Notes: generated by a model from the sequence alone, not told the origin. A stretch of DNA of 64,000 nucleotides from Dryas octopetala (GCA_963921425.1 OY992840.1:6946501-7010500); one strand, 5' to 3'; counted from the stretch's first letter, positions 8,689 through 22,737 are shown. A program made the numbers and translations.

Positions 8689-10944
8689 ATGGAGTACACC
8701 ATTCCCTGCAATCCCTGCACCTCTCTGTACCTGAAACCCGCACTCAACCGCCAACTCACTTGGCGTCCAAAGAGCAACGCTCACCACTCCAATATAACGA
8801 AATGGTGCCGCCGCCGCAAAACGACGTCGTCGGAGCTCCATACGCCGCCGCTGGGCGTCACCGACCGGACGGGCAATACCTACTCTCCTTCAATTCCTAC
8901 ACACAAAGTCACTGTTCACGACAGGCAGCGAGGAGTCGTCCACGAGTTCGTCGTCCCAGAGGTAACGGTCTAGTCTAAGCCTTCTGTTTGCTTTGCTTTG
9001 TTTGTTTGCTTGCTGAGAAATTCACATAGAAAAATTCTACACATTTTCCATAGAAAATTAGGTTGACTGGTCGTGGGTTGACATTTTCAGGACCAGTACA
9101 TATTGCACACTGCTGAGTCGCAGGACATCACTCTTCCATTCGCTTGCAGGCATGGTATTGTTCGCTAAATCATTTCAGTTCTGACCAATAATGTGTTTTA
9201 CAGGATTCAAATTCCGTAGACTATAGTGTAATGTGGGTTTTCTTTATTCTTCTTTGAATATGAGTAATTTTGTTTTGAACCTTTTTTTTTTTTTTTTTGG
9301 ATACTATTTAGAATACCATTTGTTTTTACTTGGCAGGTTGTTGTACTAGCTGTGCTGTACGCATAAAATCTGGACAAATTCGACAGCCTGAGGCACTAGG
9401 GATCTCTGCTGAATTGAAATCAAAGGCATGTATTTTGAGGTTTATTATGAGTTTGATATGCACAAAGTATCCTGGTTCTGCACACTGTTTTCACTATTCA
9501 GGTCCAAGATTGATCCTTTTGACAGAAACTATGGGTTTTGCATGAGGAAGTGGCAGTGGGGTTGGTGTAGGTGTTGGTAGCCAACAAATTTATTGAGTTT
9601 ACTTGAGGCTGGGTTTCTCTCAGAGAAGAAATCATAGAAAGAAAGAAAGAAATGAATTTCTGGGCTACTACTTTCTTTACTTGTCTGCCCAATTTAATGT
9701 ACCAAAGATTGGGAATAAAAACCCATATAATAGGAAAACTATTGCAAGATGACATTCCTTATTGTTGACATAATGGGGAACTTATGGGGTCTTAATCTGA
9801 CTTCTTAAATTGTTGAGTACTAACCCCTATATTTTGAAGATTCTTGTGTGCAGTCAGCTCTCACACACAACACCCACTTTTGAGTGTACACAAGAATTCC
9901 TTATGTTAGGAAGGTGTCATGCGTCATCCCCTCCCCCCTCTCCCAAAATCGAGAAATTATTTTGTATAACCGATATATTGCCATATGTTATAACTAATCT
10001 ATGTGTTATAATATAAGTGGATATTATTAATAGTATACCCTACAAATAAAATCATGTCGTCTAACAATACCCTTACATGTGGATTGGTTACACCACGTGA
10101 CGGTATATCGGTTATACCCAATAATTTTTCCCCAAAATCATATTAGAATGAGTCCTAATAACATACATAGCAGAAATTGCTTGGAAATTAATAATAAGAA
10201 ATTATGATTAAGAAAAATACATGAATTATTACAATTTTGTCTGAAATGCAGGGGTATGCACTTCTTTGTGTGGGCTTTCCTTCATCTGATGTTGAAGTTG
10301 AAACACAAGATGAGGATGAGGTAATGTACTGAGATCTAAATGCTTAGAGCCTGTTCCAATATATAAAAAAAAAGAAAAAGGGTTAAAGTCCATTTCATCA
10401 AGATGTAAATGGCATATGAATTAAGTTTGTTCTGTCTCTAATTCATTCTGTGGATTCATTTGTGTCATCCGAAGAGATTTAGTGCTAGAATTTCTTGTAC
10501 CTTTAATGCAATTACTCTTCTCTCTTCTTTTATGGCATTTTTTGGTATATGATGGCATTGTGCACCGTCCTAATTCCCTCAATTGTTCTCACAACAAGTG
10601 ATTAAATCACCCTCAACCACTTGAATGGAGCTTGGATTATTTTTTAATTGTCTTTCCATTCATCTGGGTCGTAGAAATCTGAAATTCTTGGCACATACAG
10701 GTATATTGGCTTCAATTTGGGAGATATTTTGCACGGGGACCAATTGTGAGTTCTTAATCCTCTAAACTCTCAAAACATATAATCCATAAAAAAGTATAGG
10801 AATGATATCATGGGGGAACCAAAAGCGAATAATTAAGCTAATGCCAAAAAAACTCCTCCTTTTAGGTTATCTTACTTGTACAATGTGTTCATGCTGCAGG
10901 AAAGAGATGATTATGCATTGGAGTTAGCCATGGGAGATGAATAA
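8689..10944 (+). CDS. FdC2: ferredoxin C2 (chloroplast 2Fe-2S protein)
   Basis: Six coding exons: 8689-8961, 9091-9154, 9337-9425, 10252-10320, 10701-10745, 10900-10944, giving 194 residues. Residues 1 to about 65 look like a plastid transit peptide (MEYTIPCNPCTSLYLKP, close to the remembered Arabidopsis N-terminus, which decides the start although the frame is open further upstream). The mature part has HKVTVHDRQRGVVHEF, then the iron-sulphur loop CRHGCCTSC (ligands C110, C115, C118) and the distal C148 in LLCVGF. The C-terminal extension after the last cysteine, ending YALELAMGDE, marks FdC2 rather than photosynthetic ferredoxin. FdC2 is known to be needed for normal chloroplast development and photosynthetic electron transport. 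Exon 3 ends AAATCAAAG followed by GCATGT: intron 3 is a GC-AG intron, and the nearby GT would break the frame. Intron 3 also holds a MITE. Confidence 0.95.
9951..10130. mobile_element. 180-bp MITE in FdC2 intron 3
   Basis: Flanked by CCCAAAATC on both sides (9942-9950, 10131-10139), a perfect 9-bp target duplication. Ends GAGAAATTATTTTGTATAACCG and the reverse of the right end, GAAAAATTATTGGGTATAACC, are inverted repeats. Non-coding; Mutator-like by duplication length. It lies about 120 bp upstream of the exon 4 acceptor. Confidence 0.85.
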
Positions 10945-11452
10945 ACAACGTATAATATTGATTTTGGAGTTAGGATCTATTGAGTAAAATATTGTATTTT
11001 GTTTCTTCCCAGTACTGTTTTTTTCCATCTTCACTCCCCTTGTCCTACAGTTTGGCCTTTTATGTACCTTTCTCTCCATTGAGTGTACATCCAACGCTAA
11101 GTATGGTCTTCGAACAGCCTAGATAATGTTATTCCAAACATGCTTTGGATTGTGAAGGTTGTTGAGTTTGGATGAACATGGCCCTGCATGGCTTGAATCA
11201 ATCCTCCTGGATGGCCTATATGTAATCAATTCTTATGCAATATAACCTACTTCTTTTCTGATTGAAGAAGAACAATATGCAATCACTTGTCGAATGTATC
11301 TATCAATAAATATTTCTTTGAAAATGATCACCTGTTCACTCCCTCTTGCCAAAGACCTAGCATGGAGAAAATTGAAATATCATGGCAATAGTTTTGTTGA
11401 TGAGCAAGAGAATTGATGTGGAAAAGAATGATCTGTTTAAATGGCCCCTTTC

Positions 11453-11455
11453 CTA

Positions 11456-11480
<25 letters not shown>
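11453..11480. repeat. (TA)n microsatellite
   Basis: About a dozen TA dinucleotides followed by a T run. Confidence 0.9.
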
Positions 11481-11486
<6 letters not shown>

Positions 11487-13682
11487 TTTCTATTGCTTGT
11501 TACTTGTTTGTTGTTACTAACTTACTTGTTACTAACAGGGTAGAATACATTATATTGGGTAGTACGAAATTTCCAGATTCTAGAAAATTTGGAGGGTGAT
11601 ATGGTGAAACTTTCGAGAAAATCAGTGAAGAAAAAATCTATCAGAAGAAGCGTGACATAGCACTGTAGCAGGCATCTTAAATAGGTGATAACCTGTGAAT
11701 TCTAGCTTGCATCTGATATCTTAAGACATTATTCAAAATGTTAATTTTAATTTTCCTTGGAATTAATATCTTCCTACTGTTTGAATCACTATTAATTGGC
11801 TGTTGAGTCTGTTAATATTCTAGTTGAGCAGCTTTTTAAACCTAGTGTTGGAAGTATTTGACCATTGGTAGTGCATGTGATGCATTGAGCGACCATGTCT
11901 GTGTGAGGGTGTTGATGGGATTTGATTGTGCTATTGGCTGTTAGGTATGTATTGGATATGAGTTTGCGGCCAGGGTGCTGGTTGGTTTTTTTTTATAGAT
12001 TCTTTGGTTCTTTTTGGGGGTTCACAGATGCTTAACATTTGAGAAGTGGGAAGGGAAAAGCAAGAGTCGAATTGAGTTATGATGAGTCCCCACATGAAGG
12101 AGTTGCTTTTGATTGAACAAGAAGGTATTTCAAAACCTAATTGGCTAAGGGATGATAGGAGTTGGTTTATGAGTAGAAGAGTCATTCAGTTAGTGAAGAG
12201 GTTCTGGTGAGATTTTTTCCCTGGCCAATTGAATGTGGTCATGGAGTATATTGGTTGTGGCTTTTCATCATGGGTGCTTGGTTGTGAAATTTAATTTTAA
12301 AAGGATTTGAAGTGACCTATGGATGAGAAAAGGAATCTTGAGTGACTTAGTGGGGAGTTTCAACAGTCTAATGGTCCAGGAATCTTAATAGAGTATGAAG
12401 CTTGAAGTTGGAATGGTCACAATTACTGTCTCAATAAGGAAAGAGAGAAGCTGATAACACCAGAAATCTAACTAGGCAAGGAGTGAAATTGAAAATAACA
12501 AGAAATGAGAAGGATCAAGACTCAGAAGAAAAGTTTGGAAAATCCTAGGTTTATTGGGATTCAACCTTTTTATGATTTGGATTGGCCAATTGAAAACCTA
12601 CACCCAATGGGATCTGGAGACATACAGCTATATAAAAGGTTGAGCTAGGGTTGAAGACATTACACACCTCATCATCAACCACTTGGCTAGTTTAATTTTT
12701 AGCTTTCATTGTTCTCTTTAGTTTCCTAGTTTTCGCTTCAAGTTTGTGAACCTTTTTTAGTTTAGCAGAAGCTTTCTTTCTTTTTTCTTTTGTTTTTTCA
12801 ATTGCCTTGTTCCTTTCACTTTTGTTTTGAGTTATTAAAATGTTCTTAGTTTTTTAAATCTACTCTATGGAAAATCATCTATTACAAGTTAGATTCATGC
12901 ACGGAAATTGTATGTTTTACCTGCTTCTTATAATGACAATATTGTGTTCTTGCTTCTGTTCATCTACTTCTTTTACTTGTGTTGCAAATTTAAACACCAT
13001 TGAGTCTAAATTTCCTTAATACATTATTGATGACTCTTACTCATTCCCAAACACACTTTTAGAATTTTAACAGTACATTACTAAAAAAAACTTAAATAAA
13101 TTTAAAATTCACAAAAAAATCAGTGGACTTAAAGAATTGTTTTTCCGGTTTAAATAAAAATCAACCGTGTATATAGTCTTTGTATTTCCTCTAATATCAG
13201 TTGATGAGGTCTAGTTGAAGATAGGCAAGGCTCTTTGTCCTTTTTAGTGTTGTGGCCGTGACACCACTTAGCTAGGCAGCATGAGCACAAAAATTGAATG
13301 AGTATAGTGTGTGTGGATCTGTATTCTGATGGAGACCATTGTGTAGAAAGTAAAGAACAACCATTCCCTAGATTGGTACTTTTCCTTGACGATAGAAGAC
13401 TTTCTATTCAACTTAAAAAAATAAAAGAGTGCTTGAAGTGCAATATATATTCAAGCTAAAGAACAATGAAAATAATAAAGCAACTAAGAGTGTTGTGAAA
13501 AGACCCGTACAAAACACACATATTAACCACACAGTAGAATCCAAAGTAATAAGCAAAGACACCGATTTACATAGTTTGGTAAACTTGCCTACGTTCATGG
13601 GAGAGGGAGTCCAAACAACTACAGGGATTTCCACAACTCTCAACCTGAATCACATACACCTTTGATCCCAAAAAATAAAAAA

Positions 13683-13742
13683 ATTGACCAAACTTTCCTG
13701 GTGAACAAGAAATAACCAAACTTTCCTGGTCAACAAGAAATA
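13683..13742. repeat. tandem pair of a 28-30 bp unit
   Basis: The phrase CCAAACTTTCCTGGT followed by AACAAGAAATAAC occurs twice in a row. No function suggested. Confidence 0.7.
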
Positions 13743-16700
13743 ACAAAACTGACAATTTCAAAACAGGACCCTAATCACACTGAGAATTTGAGATATATAT
13801 TTATACATATTTATATATTCTAACAAAGAGCTTCAGCTATAACTAAAAGATAAAAGAATATATACATGGTGGTCTAATTAATGTTTGTGAGTGTTGACTG
13901 TTTGTTTTCCTTGTATTTCAACCAGAGCCTCCTGTTAATACTGCTTAAATGAAATCTCTAGCGATTCTCCAGCGCATATAAAATCAAATCCGCGAGATCC
14001 TTTGTGATTCTCCAATATCAGATTGGAGAGCAGCTTTGCTATAATTTGAGCTTAGTCCCTGTTTGTGGTTGTAAATTTGAGGTTTTTGTGCTGTAATTTG
14101 TTTTGTATTGTAGCATTGGTGTGGACTTCTTGTCAACTATCATGTAATTTTTTTTGTGCTTAGCAATCAAGTTGTGTTTCTTCTCAAAAAGAAAGAAAAA
14201 AACCTCAAATTAGATCCTTTGCTATTCACTAGCATCAAATCAAATCCATTTCCTGATTTTCATAGGATCTGGAATGATAGTTTACAGATTGTGCCCATTT
14301 AAATCATGATTTGGGAAGAATTGTTATCAGGTTTGTTACTGAAAAAATAGTACAATTGTCTTTCAATACTTTTTTTCTTTTGGTCTGGGTCCTTCCTTAC
14401 TTTAATGCTTTTGTTTTCTAGGTTAAATGTTAGGAACATTAATTAACAATACTAGTTTTGTTGTTATCTTTCATATGGCATATAAACTGTCTCCATCAGT
14501 TCATTTTGGCACAACTGAAAATATCATTATCACTCGTGGGAGGTAATGTCAGAAAAATCAAGGTTAGCTTGCTATCCTTGTCATGTGTTTGGTTCTATCA
14601 CTTTTTACCATTTGTAATTGAATTACAGTACAATATTGTTATTCTTGCTATCCGTCATGCATTGCCGGACAATTTGCAACTGAATTGTAAATCGATTATT
14701 GGTTGATTTGTTATTCTTCTTGACTTGGCTGGATATGGAATATGACTTATAATTCTCAGAAGTCTGAAATTAAGCAAACAGGGAAAAGTTTTTGCTTGCC
14801 TTATCGATCAGATTTAAGTGTAGACTGGTTGCGATTCACGTAGATTTTCTGATTGTCTGCATACATTATGTTGAATTTTGTAAATGCATGCTGTTGGACC
14901 AGTGTGACTTGTTCAATTGATTAATTGATCTAATGACCAAATACACCACTGAACTTATTGGTAGTTGGTCTTCTGTAGACCTCACCTTTTGTCCAGCAGA
15001 TATCTTGTTGTCATTTGATGGTATGGTATCAACAACAGCAATCAGCATAGACAAAATGCACCACTTTGATATTATGTATGTTTCGAGGTACGAAACACTT
15101 CTGAAAATGACCTGGGATAAAAGCAAGAGGAATCAAATTTCAGCGTTTTGGAATAGAAGCAATGAGGATATTGGATCTGCTACAAGTCTAACAGTTTCTG
15201 CATACAAGAATATTAACTTCCAAATTTGAGTTGGAAAACATGCAGAAAGGTACTAGGACTTTCACCAAACAAAAATGTGTATGAGGGACTTTTTTTTCAA
15301 TTTTTCCACTAGATTTTGTTTTGAAAAAGCTTGTGGTTTGTGTGCACCGGAATAAAGACGTTTGAAATTGACAGGATAAAAAAGCTTTAACTTGTTTGGA
15401 AATTGGAATAACCTTAAGCTAAAGAGACCACATATATTGACAGTGAAGTCAATGACTTCATGCATCAAGGCATTAACAATGGTCAAAAGTTACTTTCTCG
15501 TCTTTTACATGTCATATTGATATCAGACAAGAAGAGCTTTAGAACTGTGGGAAGATATTTTAGAACCAACGCTTGAAGCTTCAGCTATGGATATCTAAAA
15601 CTATTTGGTATAGGATTTGTTAAAGTTAAAAGCATTCAATTCAGAATTAATATATTGGTAATGGGTGAAGAGACTCCAAATTTTTATGCTGAGATATAAG
15701 ACATAAAACGTTTGATGTGGGATTTGTCATATTCTTCACAAGTCTCCCCATGTGTGGTGAGACTGAACTATACGTATGGATGAATTGTTTACTATGATAT
15801 GTGTTGAAGTTGGAGCACCCAATTCAAAATTAATATCATAATAAAGTTTGTTAGTTTATGATGAGGCTCCAATTTCCGTGGATGCACACGTCAGCCAATT
15901 GCCTCCTAACTTTCCTGCAAAACTATACTCCTCCTTTTGGGAGTTACTTCCTGAAATTAAGGATTTAACCTCTTAACCACTTAATTGCCGAAACAGTTAA
16001 GGGGTTAAGTATTATTTGAGGTTTAAATATTAATTTGATTATTTAATAACCAAATTAATTAATATTATGGGGTCAAGGCCTCCCAATCTTGCTAACCCAA
16101 AACAAAAACCGGGTCGGTCCAATAACTAATTTAATTCAATCACAAAGGCCCATCAGTTTACCATTATTTTCAAGAATTTAAGCTGTTAAATTCTAGTACT
16201 TTCTCTCATATGTGGGTCTCTCTCGACCACTAAAATCAGCATATGGAATGCAACTTATATTGGAAGGTTGCAATTACGGGGATTCAAATTCAAGACCTCT
16301 AACATTAGTACTGAATTAAAACTAGACTTTGGAGCATATAAAAAACAATTGACAATGAGAGGAGAGATTTCAAGAATATTATGATGTAAGGTTGAGAATG
16401 ACTGAGGATGCGAGAATATTTTTATATTCTCTATAGAATTGAAGAAAGCTTTATACTGGACCATGCATTATTGGGATAGAAATAGAACGCTCAATCACTG
16501 GTGCTTACTTTATAGTTTATAGTACAAAAGTACAAATGGTTTGCCAATTGAGGATGACATGTTGGGGGAAAGCGTGGCTGTGGGGCACTTTAGACAAGGT
16601 CATAATTTGTAATGCATTTTTATGAGACCTTGAGGGTTCCCCACCATATGCAATTAGCTTTCAGAGTTGCAGGGTCTCATGAGGTGAAATTCAGATGTTG

Positions 16701-17723
16701 GGATTGATTTCCCGAGACAAGTACTGACAAGATTCAAGTTCTGACATGATTTGAGTGAAGGCAAAACAAGAACAGTAGGGGCTCATTCTAAGGACTTTCT
16801 GTACTGCTTGTTTTTGGATACATAAGAGTAAAAGTAAGGTGCATGTATGTAATCTCATGTCGGTTTAGTAAGGAGGGTTGGTATATAAAGAAAAAGAATA
16901 CACTACACTAATGTCAAGGTCTTTCAGTAAAACCTCATACCTGATTGGCAGAGTGAGTGATTAAGTTGGCTTGTAAAGATGCTTGGTTTGTTTTCTTTCC
17001 CTCTAATAATGGTTGTGTTCCATAATTGACCTTTCTTGTGAAACAAATGCTTTGCATCCTTATGTTACTTAACAACCATGCTATAAATTTCAGTTAGGTT
17101 GAAATTTTCCATTGAGAATATTTCATCCAAACCTGATTGAACAAGCACTCTTAATTGTCTTATATAAGATTCTTTCTGACTTTTCTCATTCTAAGAAATC
17201 TCTGAGAGGTTACTGGTGTGAACATTGAAGCAGTCAAGATTGTACATTGAAATCCATATAATTTACTTGCTTCATTTAATGAATACTCACCTCAAGATTA
17301 CTGGTGAAATATCTCCTGGTCCCCAACATAAAATTATTGGATCAATTTGTTGGGCATCTTAATTGACTGCTAACCAATTATTTCTGAATGGCAGTTGACA
17401 ATGCAAAGGCACAAAAGTATCAAAGATAAAAGTTTGCCCTGTACTTGATGCTATCATACAGACATGTCAAAGTATAGGAAAATGAAGTTTATCTTATCCA
17501 AAGGTTTCAAAATGCACTCACAAACTAACAGTCTTCTTGTACAATACTTCTTATACATCCAATCTGACAAGGCTACTTATTCATAAAAGGATCACGCAAG
17601 GAAAAAATAACTCTATACATGTGAGCAGAGCAGAAAATTCTGTTCTCACTGAACAATGCAATCTTGAAGATATACTGTAAGATGCAAAACCAAAGTTGTG
17701 GCAGCTTTAAGTGTATGGTAATC

Positions 17724-19361
17724 TTAGACGTTGTTGAATTTCTGTTCGGGAGTGCTCGTCGAGACCTTAACCAAAGTGGAACATTGTTAGTTTCCGTAAA
17801 TGCAATACACTATGTAGTAATGTGTATATATAAGTTCAGAAATGAACTAGGATTGAAATGAGGAGGCAATTTGTATAGGTTCAGAGGGTATTTATTCCAA
17901 AAGAATACAAAATAATCAGTGTTGTAACTAAAGCATCATGAATTTCCTCAATCTTTTTAGACTTTTCTGCATATATATATTATGGTTTTGGCCATTTCTT
18001 CAGACAAATTATGTTCAAGATAGTTTATACTCTCACTATACATATCTTTAGGAATTATTTTTATTTGTTTGATCATCTTTTTTTTCTTGAATCATGTCAT
18101 TCACTTCTAGTAGCAACAAAAAAAGCCCTGAACCTGTGTTGCATTATCTCATTCTGCACAGATTTCAAGTGATATGTATAAACCTATACAACAGAAACTC
18201 ATTCACTTCAATTTACATCCACATAGTGAAAAGAAATTTTGTACTCACCCCAACTGATGTCACAAAATTGCAAACAGCACATTTCACAGATCTTGCTCCA
18301 TATTGGTACATTAATAGCATCCTGCAGTTCCCACAATTCACATGTGCCACCTGATTTGCTGTCACAAATGCACATGAATTGGAGTCTTATCTCCATCAAT
18401 GATTGTTTCACTGAAAACGGAAAGCAAAAAAACACATATCATAAAGCTACTCATCTATCGATCAATGGTTCAATACCTTCCAAGGCTAGATTGACAGTGT
18501 GACAGCAAGAACATTGTACACTGGTTGCTCCGCGGATATACATGAGTAGGGTGTGGCAGCCTCCACAGACTAGCTGTGCCATTTCTGTGCCTGTTTTTAC
18601 ACATAAATGTGATTATGTCTAGACTTTTTACAGGCTGAAAACAGATCAAATTGATTTGAAGAACTAAATGACTACATAATCAAGCTATATTAAGGGTAAT
18701 GTTCTCTTGTCAAACAGACTGTGAATCTGGACAACACATTCAGTCAAGAGTCAACCTACCAGGAGGTGGCACAGCCGTGACTGCATTACAAACAGCACAG
18801 CATACGGAGGTGGCTCCGACTGGATAAAGTAAAAGATTCCGACATCCTGAGCAGACAAGCTGGCTCTGTGCACCTGAAGAACAACACAGTTCTTTCATAG
18901 ATAGGTGGGGGTTTAATGAATCATTTATACAGATAGGTGGGTTGTAATGAATGCTACCAAAATTTTACCATCATAAATTCCAAGTTATTTATCTTTGGAT
19001 TTGCATAGTTTAATTAGTAGTAATGTATGCCTTCATTTAGTTGGAACTACATGAACTTTCTCGATGTAAAATACAGTTTTGTGCAACAAAATTTTATTAA
19101 TTTGGCTGTAGAAAAGAAAAGAAAAACAGAGAAGGGAGAAGAAGATGAATAGAAACAAAGTCTGTGACATTTGTTACATCATTAAGTAGTTGTACAATGC
19201 CAAGAATTCTCAACCAATCCTGTATTTTCTCAGCAGCCAAGCAGACAGAAAAATTGACATTGTTTTGAAGCCAAATAAGGTGAGATTTTCAGGATGATAC
19301 CATTTGCAGGTGGTGTATAGGGTGCTGGAGGAGTTGGATATGGGGCAAGTGGAACTGGCAT
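17724..19361 (-). CDS. LOL1: LOL1, LSD1-type zinc finger regulator of cell death
   Basis: Five coding exons on the minus strand: 19361-19301, 18873-18760, 18590-18477, 18358-18249, 17765-17724, giving 146 residues. The N-terminus is proline-rich ([20 protein letters not shown]). Three LSD1 zinc fingers follow: residues 28-49 ([19 protein letters not shown]), 67-88 ([19 protein letters not shown]) and 105-126 ([19 protein letters not shown]), each of the C-x2-C...C-x2-C type. The tail is [12 protein letters not shown]. Exons 2, 3 and 4 each carry one finger. In Arabidopsis LOL1 acts as a positive regulator of programmed cell death, opposing LSD1; that role is from the family, not from this sequence. 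All introns are GT-AG and phases agree at each junction. The gene converges with FdC2, the same pairing I recall in Arabidopsis. Confidence 0.95.
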
Positions 19362-19856
19362 TATAAAATCTCAGAACTCTTTCACTCTTTCTTTTCCAAT
19401 TAGCTTCTAAAAGCCAACAGCATCAGACACAGGGGACATCACATTCTTACCATACCTGGAAAGATAGACAAAAGAAAATTAGAAAAACCACTTGAAAGAT
19501 TACTTTGAATATACAATGAGACAATGAGTCTCATATCATAAACAGGATTAGACAGATTGCCAGTGACAATTTTGAGTAAATTGCAGGAGCTTGAAAAAGA
19601 AAATCTCAGAAAATTGCATCACCAAAAACCCAATAGCTCATTATAATACAAATATATTTTATTGAAAGACAGACATATATATATATATATGTATATTGGC
19701 CCAAAAAAGCCATACATGTGTATTGAATACAATACCTGAAGTTAATGAAGATGCCCAGAAAGAAAAAAGCAAGACAACACTATACTATCTATGGAATTCA
19801 GTTGAAATGTTTTAAGTGGGGCAAACACATACCTATACCACTTGCAGATCAAGTGG

Positions 19857-19879
19857 GAGAGAGAGAGAGAGAGAGAGGA
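19857..19879. repeat. (GA)n microsatellite upstream of LOL1
   Basis: About ten GA repeats roughly 500 bp upstream of the LOL1 ATG, probably in its 5' UTR or promoter (CT on the coding strand). Such pyrimidine tracts are common in plant leaders. Confidence 0.8.
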
Positions 19880-22009
19880 TATAGTTGAACATATATTGGA
19901 CTAATTATAAAGCAGAAGGGTGAGAAAGGTTGTGTTAAAATGAGAAGAAAAAAGTTATTTATTACAAATGTATATATTCATGTATCTATCTCCATCATAT
20001 GATAGGTCCAAGTGAAAAAAAAAAAAAAGATGAAAATAATATACACAAGTTACCCTAAAATGAGATTTATTACCTTTTTTCCCACTCATTTCATTTTTAA
20101 GGTGCAATGAAACTTTCATTGTCTCCTTTTTTCCTCTATAGATAGATGTGGGATGTGGGTGAGTGATTAACTTGCAGTTCATCTGTTGGTGGTATATCAA
20201 GATCACCTTTGTCAGAAACCCCGGGCCCACCACACCCCCTACTCTCCTTTCTTGTGCGCTTTGCTAGTGGTGTGACTGAGCATTGCATGCACGTGAGTGG
20301 TGCAGTCAGCCACACATGGGGCATTGGAAGGCCTAGAGTGAACCACGTTAGTCAAAGGAACAATCAGGGCCGTTTGTCAAATGCTAAGAACACAAAGCCT
20401 AAAGTTGCAAAATAGTAGCTAGTTTTAATTAGTTGGTGGTCCTGTTTTGGAGAATGGATAGTAAAAGGCAACTCTACTCGATCTGCTGCTTCACCTGCTA
20501 TACATAGTTAACGTGTGTACACATAAACTTACATGCATCATGCAATTAATATACCATCTTTTATTTTGAGGGTGCAACTGCATTTAGTTGGTACGTTTTG
20601 TTTTTGCCTTTTTTATTTGTTTAATACGTAGGAAAAAAATTTGCTAAATTACAATCTAATTTAATTTGTCCATGCACATTAATTAGAGTCGCCATAGTCA
20701 TCAATCCGTCAAAAAAAAATGGGGGAGTTATGAATATATTGGCAGTTCCCCTCCCCCAAAATCATATGTTGGCTCCACCACTGCAAATTAGCTTTAATTG
20801 CAAACTAAAGTGAACTCACTGAAATTCAATTGAAATATTTTGAACCACATGCATATATTAAAGTAGAAGAAATTCATAAGAACCACTGAACCAAACATGT
20901 AATTTGACCAAGAAGATGTTTGTATACATAGTTTTCAAAGGGTTCATGGGGATTATGGATTGCGAACGAAATTGGCTTTTGGTGTATGGCAGACAGCTAA
21001 GGTCGTTGTGATTTTCAACCAATTCACTTTAAACGATAATAACTCCAGGGTTCTTGAATTTTTATTTTTATTTTTTAGCGAAAAGAAAAAATTAAAGAGC
21101 ACGGTCAGTTCATGAATCGGTAGTATCCAAATTTGATTGCTACCCTCATGATGGCAAACCCAAGGGATTTTGTTTGGACACTTTTAATTATTAGATAATG
21201 AGATCTTCCATATGAGTTGGGAATTTATAGTATGCCACAACTGTTGGGTCGATAATAATTTAGAATTTAATATGGGATGATGTATTGGACCACTATTGGT
21301 ATGTGTAGGTGGACTGTAAAGTGATGTGTGGTTATGTTTCTTAAAAGGTTCCAAGAGTCTTAGGTGGTTTTCGATTAATTGGAATGAACTAGTTATTCCT
21401 TTGTTTGTGAACATTAATGATTAAACTTTCATTTAGGTCCTTTAATTTAACAAATTATTGAATAAAACTTTATAACTTTTAAAATTATAATTAAATTCTA
21501 ATAATATTAATATAATCATTTTATATTAGATAATATTGGTCAATTAGTTTCAATTTTTTCACACATACCAGGTGCCAAGCTCTTGGCGGTCATTTTCGAG
21601 TGTTCAACGGTGCATTTTTACTTCCTCTCAAGCCCTGATTTGTCGACTTTATATTAGGTTTTAACTATAAGATAACTTAATATGCAGTCTCCACAAACTT
21701 CATTATATACCTTAAGAAGGTATAAGGCGAACCCGTACCCTATACCCTCAAAAAATAATGATATATTTCTTTGACAAGGCAATGGTCAAAGGACTTTATT
21801 TGAAAAAAAAAAGTCATAAGGTTTTTTTCTTTTAAATAAGAAATGTTAGAAGGACTAAACTCTAATTTTTCCTTAATCTTAGGGATTATCCCCTACAGTC
21901 CAAAAAAAAAAATTCTTATTATCCCCTAAAATAATGAAATGAGCGTTTCCAAATGAGAGGTGACGAATGGTGAGGAATGTCCATTCTATTCATACAATTC
22001 AATACTTGA

Positions 22010-22390
22010 GCTTAAATTTTAAATCCTAAACCCTAAATCTCAACCTTAAACACGAGACTTGAATCTCAAGTTTGATCCCGAACCCTAATCCAAAAGTTTG
22101 AGTACCCTAATCAGGTTCTCGACCCTAGCCAAAAAAAAAAATAATTAGGTCTCAACCGGTCGAACCCCAAACTTGAGATACAAATGTTTAGCCCCAGAAG
22201 CAAGAGTACTCGACTCAAATCCTAGACACCAAACACCAAATCTAAAGCATCAGACGTTGGACCTTAATTCCGGATCTCAAACCCTAAACTTCTAGACGCC
22301 AAACTCCAAGATCTGAATCCTAATTCCGAACCTCAAATACCAGATCAAGACCCTAAACCCTAAACTTCAAGAGTTATTTCTGAATATTAT
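22010..22390. repeat. degenerate CCCTAAA-rich zone
   Basis: Words such as CCTAAACCCTAAA, AACCCTAA and CCCTAAACTTC recur irregularly among AAATCTCAAACC-like phrases. They resemble the plant telomere unit but are not in a regular array. Confidence 0.5.
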
Positions 22391-22737
22391 TTTTGTTTTT
22401 ATTTCCATTGTGCGGACAAGTCTGCCCTTAAATATATTTGCTACTTGAAGTTTATTTTGAAGGCTTAAAAGTACTAGTAGCTGAAGTCTTAAATTTGCAG
22501 CCTAAGCGACATCACATATATGAACTTCCTTTTCGTTCTCCGGCCACACAAGATTTTCTTTGCGTGTGACAAATGGAGAGGCTGATTGAATGTGTGAATT
22601 GAAGCCAAATAGAAGATAGAATCGTTCTATCTAAAATTTAATGCAATAGACCAAAAAGAAAAAAAAAAAATTGAGGCTATGACAAACGCCAGCAAAAGCT
22701 TGTTAGAAATTAGAAACTTTCTTTACGTACTGTTCAC

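Larger units (their letters stand above)
10945..17723. other. intergenic, no gene found
   Basis: Between the FdC2 stop and the LOL1 stop I see no coding exon I can support. Contents noted: a TA microsatellite at 11453-11480; TATATAAAAG near 12631 followed by T-rich sequence; a doubled phrase around 13683-13742; a run at 14933-15229 that is open but has no recognisable domain; and AT-rich sequence of unknown origin around 15600-16200. FdC2 and LOL1 converge here, so the first and last few hundred bases should be 3' UTR. Confidence 0.5.

Noticed and set aside
12600-13900. Possible LTR-element remnant (TATATAAAAG followed by leader-like T-rich DNA, and a repeat-like block at 13480-13740)
   Set aside because: I found no paired direct repeats, primer site or polyprotein, so no family can be supported.
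14933-15229. 98-codon open frame between FdC2 and LOL1
   Set aside because: No recognisable domain and no splice or homology support; sits in intergenic DNA.
15600-15900. LTR-like phrases (GATGTGGGATTTGTCATATTC, TCTCCCCATGTG)
   Set aside because: Such words are common in plant repeats; no second copy or boundaries are visible in the window.
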